NCBI GenBank assembly: GCA_033791105.1
Contig: JASJHI010000114.1
Location: 1-9,959, forward strand
Source: JASJHI01 sp033791105
Lineage (GTDB): Bacteria > Actinomycetota > Acidimicrobiia > Acidimicrobiales > Ilumatobacteraceae
Direction: 5' to 3'
DNA: 9,959 nucleotides
Shown: piece by piece, positions 6,225 through 9,959 of the stretch
How the letters are laid out: every line of letters starts with the position of its first letter
Numbering within the stretch: position 1 is the stretch's first letter
Position numbers and translations under genes: made by a program
Notes under the pieces: model-generated
Told to the model about the DNA's origin: nothing
The model's database searches: none
The model's input: only the letters and a program-made list of their open reading frames with translations

Positions 6225-8429
6225 TCACTCGGGCACGAAGTAGCCGACCACGTCGACGACGACATCGATGCGACCGGCGTAGTTGTAGATGTCGACCGCC
6301 CCACCCGCGCCGAGCCCCACCGTGACCGCATTCGGTCTCGGCGGTCCGCCGCCGACGAGGTTCACGTTGGATGTGCCCCCGAATCCGGTGTTGGCTGCGG
6401 GCGAAACGGTGAGATAGGTGCCCTCCGTCTGCCCGACGCCGGTGACGTTGAGGGCGACAGCGGTCGCCGTCGCGGGGATCGTGGCACGACCCGTGAGCCG
6501 GAGCGTCTGCTCCTGCCGCGACCCCCACGTACCGAGCGGGCGGATCCCGGATCCGACGCGCGAGTCGAGGACACGGGTGTTCGGAACCGGGACGAAGACG
6601 CTGCCGCCGGCACCGTAGTAACCGACCACATCCGCGATGACGTGGGTGAAACCGGCCGAGTTGTAGATGTCGATCGCCCCTCCGCTCAGGCGGACGGTCA
6701 CGAGATTGGCCGTGTTGGTGTCGGCGAGAAAGTTGATACTCGAAGTCTCCGACAGTCCCGACCCAGCGGGATACACACGAAGGTGCGATCTCGGCGCGGT
6801 GCTCTGCGTGGTCGTCAGGTTGAGCACAACCGCCGATGCTCCCGTCGGCACGGCTCCGGACCCGTCGGCCACGTTCACCCGCCGGACCTGTCCCGGCCCC
6901 CACTTCGTGGAGTACGCGCCGATCCCGTCCCGGCTCGACAACATCCGGTACGGCGTCACCGGCTCGAACTCGTCACCCTCGGCAGGGCGCGACCGCCGGT
7001 AGTACCCGACGACGTCGACAATGATGTCGACCGCGCAACAGTAGGCGGCGACCGAGATCGCCCCGCTGCCGTAGGGCGCGCCGCCGTTGCCGAGCTTCAC
7101 GGTCACCTGATTGGCGGCGACGCTCGACCGCGAAAGGTTGAGGTTCGAGGCGAGCGGCTGCGCGAGACCCGCCGGCCACACCACGGCATACAGGTCCTGC
7201 GTCGGATCGACCGCGGTGACATTGAGCATCACGCCGGTCGCATCCCAGGGAATTGTGGCCGAACGTCGCGAGGCAGGATTGCCCGGCGAGATCGAGAGGG
7301 GGATGACGACACCACCCGAGCCGACGCGCCCGGGCACATCCCGGCTGTCGTAGGCACGCAGCGGTTTCGGGAGCGCGATGAACCGGTCGCCCTGGTCACC
7401 TGAGATGAAGTCGCTGTCGGCGGTGTTCCACCGCGCCGCCAGGAACCCTGCTGTCGGCCGCGTCGGATCGAAGTAGTCGTCGTCATTGCAGTCGAGCAGG
7501 TAGTTGTTCGGATCGTTGTTGACGCCGGCACCCGGGTCCGGCCCGCATCCGTTGCCGTACGTCATCGGAACGCCGTCGGCGTAACACATCAGATCGTTCT
7601 CGTCGGTGCAGTGACCGGCTGCGCTCGCGTGCGGCGCTGCGCTACTGACCGCACCGAGCATGTGCACAACCTCGTGGATGGCCGCCACCGCATTCGGATT
7701 CGTGTTGTCGTACGGAACATTCCAGCAGCGCTTGCCGACGCCGCCGTGCGTGGGAAGGATGCCGTTGTTCAAGTTGCCGCCACCCGGCGATTCGTCCACC
7801 CAGTGGGCAGCCAACCCACACTCCGCGGCGAGGTCGACCTCGGAGAAGAACAGGTACTTGCGGTTCGGGTCCTGCAATCCAGGAACTGTCTGCAGGTGAC
7901 GGATCGTCTTGGAGAGGGCACTGCCACCCGTCAGGGTCGACTCTGGAACGACCACTTTCTTGACATCGATCACACAGTTTGGGGAGCCGGAGTGCACGAG
8001 CCGGAGGTGGGCAGCACGGCCCGGTACCGAGTCGTCCAGCAGGCCGTCCCCGAATGTGATCGCCTCGCGGAACGTCTCGACGTTGGCGGAGTAGGTGTCG
8101 GGCTGGGACGGGGTACGGACGTACAGCAGCTGCACCCGCGGTCCGGACGTGCCGTCGTCACAGACCGGCGCCGTCGTCAACGGCGACTCGGTCACCTCGA
8201 AGGGCCGCAGGTCGCGCAGCACCGAGCCGATCACGGGGACGGCCGGCTCAGCGACCGGCGGAAGGATCAGCGACGGTCCGAAGTCGAGTTCATCGACCGG
8301 TCGAACACCGGACTCTTCCCCGCCCGGTTCCGCATGCGCAGCGGCAGGGACGAGCGCGACGAGAGATGCGATGACCAGCGCGACGAGAGGTGGCGCGAGC
8401 CCGCGGCGAGAGGTGGGGAATCTGAGCAT
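6225..8429 (-). CDS. Secreted zinc metallopeptidase-like protein with three C-terminal beta-repeats
   Basis: A 734-residue protein from the ATG at 8429. ATGs at 8447 and 8450 would add six or seven residues; I prefer 8429 because it gives an ordinary signal peptide (MLRFPTSRRG, hydrophobic core, cleavage after AHA at 33) and because a TACAAT box overlaps the first ATG. Residues 34-345 form the peptidase-like part, with HEVVHMLG at 252-259 (HExxHxxG) and a downstream GHC...LMCY (272-283) whose Met281 may be a Met-turn. The third zinc ligand is not at the usual metzincin place; His267 or His273 are candidates. Several Cys and Asn/Asp-rich stretches (NNDPNN, DCNDDD) suggest disulfides and calcium binding. 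Residues 355-731 are three copies of a beta-rich repeat common in actinobacterial surface proteins. It is probably an exported protease attached to, or acting at, the cell surface; the substrate is unknown. Confidence 0.85.
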   Translation of the reverse strand: MLRFPTSRRGLAPPLVALVIASLVALVPAAAHAEPGGEESGVRPVDELDFGPSLILPPVAEPAVPVIGSVLRDLRPFEVTESPLTTAPVCDDGTSGPRVQLLYVRTPSQPDTYSANVETFREAITFGDGLLDDSVPGRAAHLRLVHSGSPNCVIDVKKVVVPESTLTGGSALSKTIRHLQTVPGLQDPNRKYLFFSEVDLAAECGLAAHWVDESPGGGNLNNGILPTHGGVGKRCWNVPYDNTNPNAVAAIHEVVHMLGAVSSAAPHASAAGHCTDENDLMCYADGVPMTYGNGCGPDPGAGVNNDPNNYLLDCNDDDYFDPTRPTAGFLAARWNTADSDFISGDQGDRFIALPKPLRAYDSRDVPGRVGSGGVVIPLSISPGNPASRRSATIPWDATGVMLNVTAVDPTQDLYAVVWPAGLAQPLASNLNLSRSSVAANQVTVKLGNGGAPYGSGAISVAAYCCAVDIIVDVVGYYRRSRPAEGDEFEPVTPYRMLSSRDGIGAYSTKWGPGQVRRVNVADGSGAVPTGASAVVLNLTTTQSTAPRSHLRVYPAGSGLSETSSINFLADTNTANLVTVRLSGGAIDIYNSAGFTHVIADVVGYYGAGGSVFVPVPNTRVLDSRVGSGIRPLGTWGSRQEQTLRLTGRATIPATATAVALNVTGVGQTEGTYLTVSPAANTGFGGTSNVNLVGGGPPRPNAVTVGLGAGGAVDIYNYAGRIDVVVDVVGYFVPE
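6237..6590 (-). repeat. Beta-repeat 3 of the secreted metallopeptidase
   Basis: About 118 residues, from VPNTRVLDSRVGSG to VVVDVVGYF, followed by only three residues. It contains ATAVALNVTGVG, GTYLTVSPA, SNVNLVGG, NAVTVGLGAGGAVDIYNYAG and VDVVGYF. This is the copy closest to what I know as the family consensus. Because it reaches the end of the protein, the repeats form the C-terminal module, with no sorting signal after them. Confidence 0.75.
6615..6962 (-). repeat. Beta-repeat 2 of the secreted metallopeptidase
   Basis: About 116 residues, from VTPYRMLSSRDG to VIADVVGYY. It contains GASAVVLNLTT, a SSINFLAD strand, NLVTVRLSGGAIDIYNSAG and the closing DVVGYY. The final 60 bases are clearly alike to the same part of copy 3 at the DNA level (the stretch encoding DIYN.AG and DVVGY), consistent with internal duplication. 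Confidence 0.75.
7002..7367 (-). repeat. Beta-repeat 1 of the secreted metallopeptidase
   Basis: About 122 residues, from LPKPLRAYDSR to VDIIVDVVGYY. It has the repeat's marks: an opening DSR, a central ATGVMLNVTAVDP strand, SNLNLS, NQVTVKLG, and the closing VDVVGYY. Unlike copies 2 and 3, which have IYN.AG before the last strand, it carries AAYCCA with two adjacent Cys (464-465). Confidence 0.75.
7581..7676 (-). other. HExxHxxG zinc site and Met-turn of the secreted metallopeptidase
   Basis: This segment encodes HEVVHMLG, then a 13-residue stretch containing a Pro-His, then GHCTDENDLMCY. HExxHxxG is the zinc-binding helix of metzincins, with Glu as general base. In classical metzincins the third His lies three residues after the Gly; here the nearest His are eight and fourteen residues after it. 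The pair HC...MC recalls, without matching, the archaemetzincin pattern. Confidence 0.7.
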
Positions 8430-8448
8430 GTCGAGAACGAGCGCCATC

Positions 8449-8454
8449 ATTGTA
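8449..8454 (-). promoter_or_regulatory. Candidate -10 box (TACAAT) for the secreted metallopeptidase
   Basis: On the minus strand TACAAT matches TATAAT at five of six positions. Its last two bases overlap the first possible ATG of the metallopeptidase, so a transcript starting about seven bases later (near 8442) would use the ATG at 8429 with a short leader. At 16 bases upstream TCGAAC is a weak -35 candidate. It lies in the 77-base gap after hemL and would let the peptidase be transcribed apart from hemBL. Confidence 0.4.
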
Positions 8455-8470
8455 CGACAGCACCCGACAC

Positions 8471-8490
8471 GTTCGACCGCGGGTCGACCG
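8471..8490. repeat. Short direct repeat (GTTCGACCG / GGTCGACCG) upstream of the metallopeptidase
   Basis: Two nine-base units differing at one position, GTTCGACCG at 8471 and GGTCGACCG at 8482, lie 11 bases apart (one helical turn). The second contains the palindrome GGTCGACC. They cover the place where the -35 region of the TACAAT promoter would be, which is where an activator or repressor could bind. Short GC-rich repeats of this kind also arise by chance. Confidence 0.3.
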
Positions 8491-8527
8491 GCGATTGGCT
8501 GACGAGCAGGCGACAGTCAGGCGAAGA

Positions 8528-9880
8528 TCAGGACAGGGACGACGCGGCCCGGAACGCCGCCTCACCGATCGTGGCGAGCACGGCGTCGTCGTGGCCGAGG
8601 CCGACGAAGATCGCCTCGTATGCACCGGGCGCCATCACCACGCCCTCGCGCAGCATCGCCTGGAAGAACGCCGCGTAGGCGGCCTCGTCGGTGCGTTTCG
8701 CGTCGTCGAAGTTGCGCACCTCGAAGCCGGGATCGAGCGCGACGTCGCCGCACACGATGCCGACGAGTGTGCCGACCACCGGGAACGAGGCCGCGAAGCC
8801 GCCGGTCGTGCACGCATCGCGCAGCAGCGCCGACAGTCGCCTGGCTCGGGCCATCAGCTCGATGTAGACGTCGCCGTCGAGTTGGTCGAGCGCGGCGAGT
8901 CCGGCGGCCGTCGCGAGCGGATTTCCTGAGAGGGTGCCTGCGTGGAACACGGGACCCAGCGGCGAAAGGTGCTCCATCACGGCCACCGACCCGCCGATCG
9001 CGCCGATCGGAAGCCCTCCGCCGATCACCTTGCCGAAACATGTGATGTCGGGGGTGATGTCGTACTTCGCCTGGGCGCCGCCGGAACCGATCCTGAATCC
9101 CGTGATGACCTCGTCGAAGATGAGGAGCGCTCCGACCCGGTCGCATTCGGCGCGGAGGCCGTCGAGAAACCCTGCGGCCGGCGCGACGACACCCATGTTC
9201 GCGGCGATCGGCTCGACGATGACAGCCGCGACGGCCTCGTCGAGTTCGGGCACCACGTTGTATGGCACGACCAGCGTCTCGGCGACTGCAGCGTTGGGCA
9301 CTCCGGCAGTGCCCGGCAGGCCGAGCGTGGCAACACCGCTGCCTCCGGCGACGAGCAGCGCGTCGGTCGCGCCGTGGAAGTTGCCGGCAAATGTGACGAT
9401 GCGGTCGCGCCCGGTGACGCCGCGCGCCAGGCGGATCGCCGTACTCGTCGCTTCGGTGCCCGAATTCATCAGCCGGACCCGTTCGCAGGACGGGACCCGC
9501 TCACCGATCGCCTCGGCGAGCTTCATCTCGCGGGGCGTCGGTGCGCCGTAGGACGTGCCGTCCGGCGCCGCCGCCCGCAGCGCGCCCGTGATGGCCGGAT
9601 GGGCATGGCCGAGGATCACCGCTCCATAGCTCTGTACGAGGTCGAGGTAGCGGTTGCCCTCGACGTCGGTGATCGTCGCGCCGTCGGCGGACGCCACCAC
9701 GTACGGCTCACCACCCACCGCCTTGAACGCGCGGATCGACGAATTCACACCGCCAGGGATCGCCGCCCTCGATCGCTCGAACATGGTTGCGTTCGACCGG
9801 ATGCCATCACCACGGCACACGACCGCAACACAACCGGCGGCCGCGCAGCCGTCGGGGTCGCAGAACGGAATCGAGCCCAC
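8528..9880 (-). CDS. hemL: Glutamate-1-semialdehyde 2,1-aminomutase
   Basis: PLP enzyme that converts glutamate-1-semialdehyde to 5-aminolevulinate, the last step of the C5 route to haem and other tetrapyrroles; cytoplasmic. From the GTG at 9880 it has 450 residues. Family marks in order: MFERSRAAIPGGVNSSIRAF (33-52), SGTEA (140-144), FDEVITGFR (255-263), CFGKVIGGGLPIGA (281-294) with Lys284 as the PLP lysine, and HAGTLSGNPLA (313-323). I chose the GTG because GGGGAGG (9890-9896) lies nine bases before it. This adds about 30 residues before the usual N-terminus, with Cys at 7, 12, 17 and 22. The ATG at 9784 (418 residues) would match the family's length more closely but has no ribosome binding site and would cut the segment just before FERS. 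It follows hemB directly on the same strand, an expected pathway pairing. The product call is firm; the start is not. Confidence 0.93.
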   Translation of the reverse strand: MGSIPFCDPDGCAAAGCVAVVCRGDGIRSNATMFERSRAAIPGGVNSSIRAFKAVGGEPYVVASADGATITDVEGNRYLDLVQSYGAVILGHAHPAITGALRAAAPDGTSYGAPTPREMKLAEAIGERVPSCERVRLMNSGTEATSTAIRLARGVTGRDRIVTFAGNFHGATDALLVAGGSGVATLGLPGTAGVPNAAVAETLVVPYNVVPELDEAVAAVIVEPIAANMGVVAPAAGFLDGLRAECDRVGALLIFDEVITGFRIGSGGAQAKYDITPDITCFGKVIGGGLPIGAIGGSVAVMEHLSPLGPVFHAGTLSGNPLATAAGLAALDQLDGDVYIELMARARRLSALLRDACTTGGFAASFPVVGTLVGIVCGDVALDPGFEVRNFDDAKRTDEAAYAAFFQAMLREGVVMAPGAYEAIFVGLGHDDAVLATIGEAAFRAASSLS

Positions 9881-9885
9881 CGCGG

Positions 9886-9959
9886 TCAACCTCCCCGTAC
9901 CGATTCGGCGAACCAGCGGGCGAAGTACGTGAGGATCATGTCGGCGCCGGCGCGCTTGA
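9886..9959 (-). CDS. hemB: Delta-aminolevulinic acid dehydratase (porphobilinogen synthase), C-terminal end only
   Basis: The window ends inside this gene. On the minus strand the last 23 residues can be read: KRAGADMILTYFARWFAESV followed by RGG and a stop. KRAGAD.I.TYFA is the well-known C-terminal signature of porphobilinogen synthase, which joins two 5-aminolevulinate molecules, the step after HemL. Adjacent hemB-hemL order, with the hemL ribosome binding site inside hemB, indicates one operon. No catalytic residue lies in the visible part, so activity cannot be judged, but the short signature and context make the identity likely. Confidence 0.85.
   Translation of the reverse strand, partial: KRAGADMILTYFARWFAESVRGG
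9890..9896 (-). promoter_or_regulatory. Ribosome binding site (GGGGAGG) deciding the hemL start
   Basis: On the minus strand GGGGAGG lies inside the last codons of hemB, nine bases before the in-frame GTG at 9880. It is the strongest Shine-Dalgarno seen in the window. The nearer in-frame TTG at 9889, which overlaps the hemB stop as TTGA, is only one base away and so too close to use this site. Confidence 0.6.

Noticed and set aside
6150..7403. Long plus-strand open frame (417 codons) opposite the secreted metallopeptidase
   Set aside because: It is the antisense of a clear repeat-containing gene; its product is Arg/Asp/Gly-rich with no family pattern, as expected from GC-rich shadows.
8370..8429. 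Twin-arginine motif (SRRG) in the signal peptide of the metallopeptidase
   Set aside because: SRRG is followed by Leu-Ala-Pro-Pro rather than the usual hydrophobic pair plus Lys, and the long Leu/Val/Ala core with AHA cleavage fits Sec export better.
8499..8520. Inverted repeat CTGAC / GTCAG after hemL
   Set aside because: Five-pair arms with a twelve-base loop and no T-run make a poor terminator.
7611..8678. Plus-strand open frame of 355 codons spanning the protease start and the end of hemL
   Set aside because: It crosses two well-supported minus-strand genes, has Arg-rich composition and no recognisable motif.

Overview
The window is GC-rich, densely coding DNA. It carries two Tat-exported M23 peptidases, a large secreted metallopeptidase ending in 'DSR...VVDVVGYF' beta-repeats, and a hemB-hemL pair. 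Together these suggest an actinobacterium, most likely of the class Acidimicrobiia (Ilumatobacter-like). That placement is an inference from gene style; no ribosomal marker is present. I saw no tRNA, rRNA, CRISPR array, insertion sequence or prophage gene. No stretch longer than about 120 bases lacks a gene.

Left edge (1-1818): the 3' end of a tyrosine/dual-specificity-phosphatase-like gene (+) converges, with one base between stops, on two tandem minus-strand genes for Tat-exported M23 (LytM-type) peptidases. These two are likely paralogues acting on the cell wall.

Centre (1817-5405): a plus-strand operon of four tightly packed genes: an extended SDR, a PlsC-like acyltransferase homologue, an alpha/beta hydrolase and a renalase-like FAD oxidoreductase. 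Its first ATG overlaps the likely ATG of the divergent M23 gene inside a CATG palindrome. The SDR lacks YxxxK and the acyltransferase homologue lacks HX4D, while the hydrolase and flavoprotein look intact. With the phosphatase-like protein (Cys replaced by Gly in HCx5R), three genes in the first 3.6 kb belong to enzyme families but lack a key catalytic residue.

Right side (5472-9959, all minus): transcription runs from hemB (C-terminal end only) to hemL (tetrapyrrole synthesis, C5 route), then to a secreted metallopeptidase with a non-standard HExxHxxG zinc site and three C-terminal beta-repeats, then to a small membrane-anchored protein of unknown function. A candidate promoter (TACAAT) lies before the metallopeptidase, which probably separates it from hemBL.

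The strongest candidate for something undescribed is the SDR / acyltransferase-like / hydrolase / renalase-like operon, in which the first two proteins look catalytically altered.
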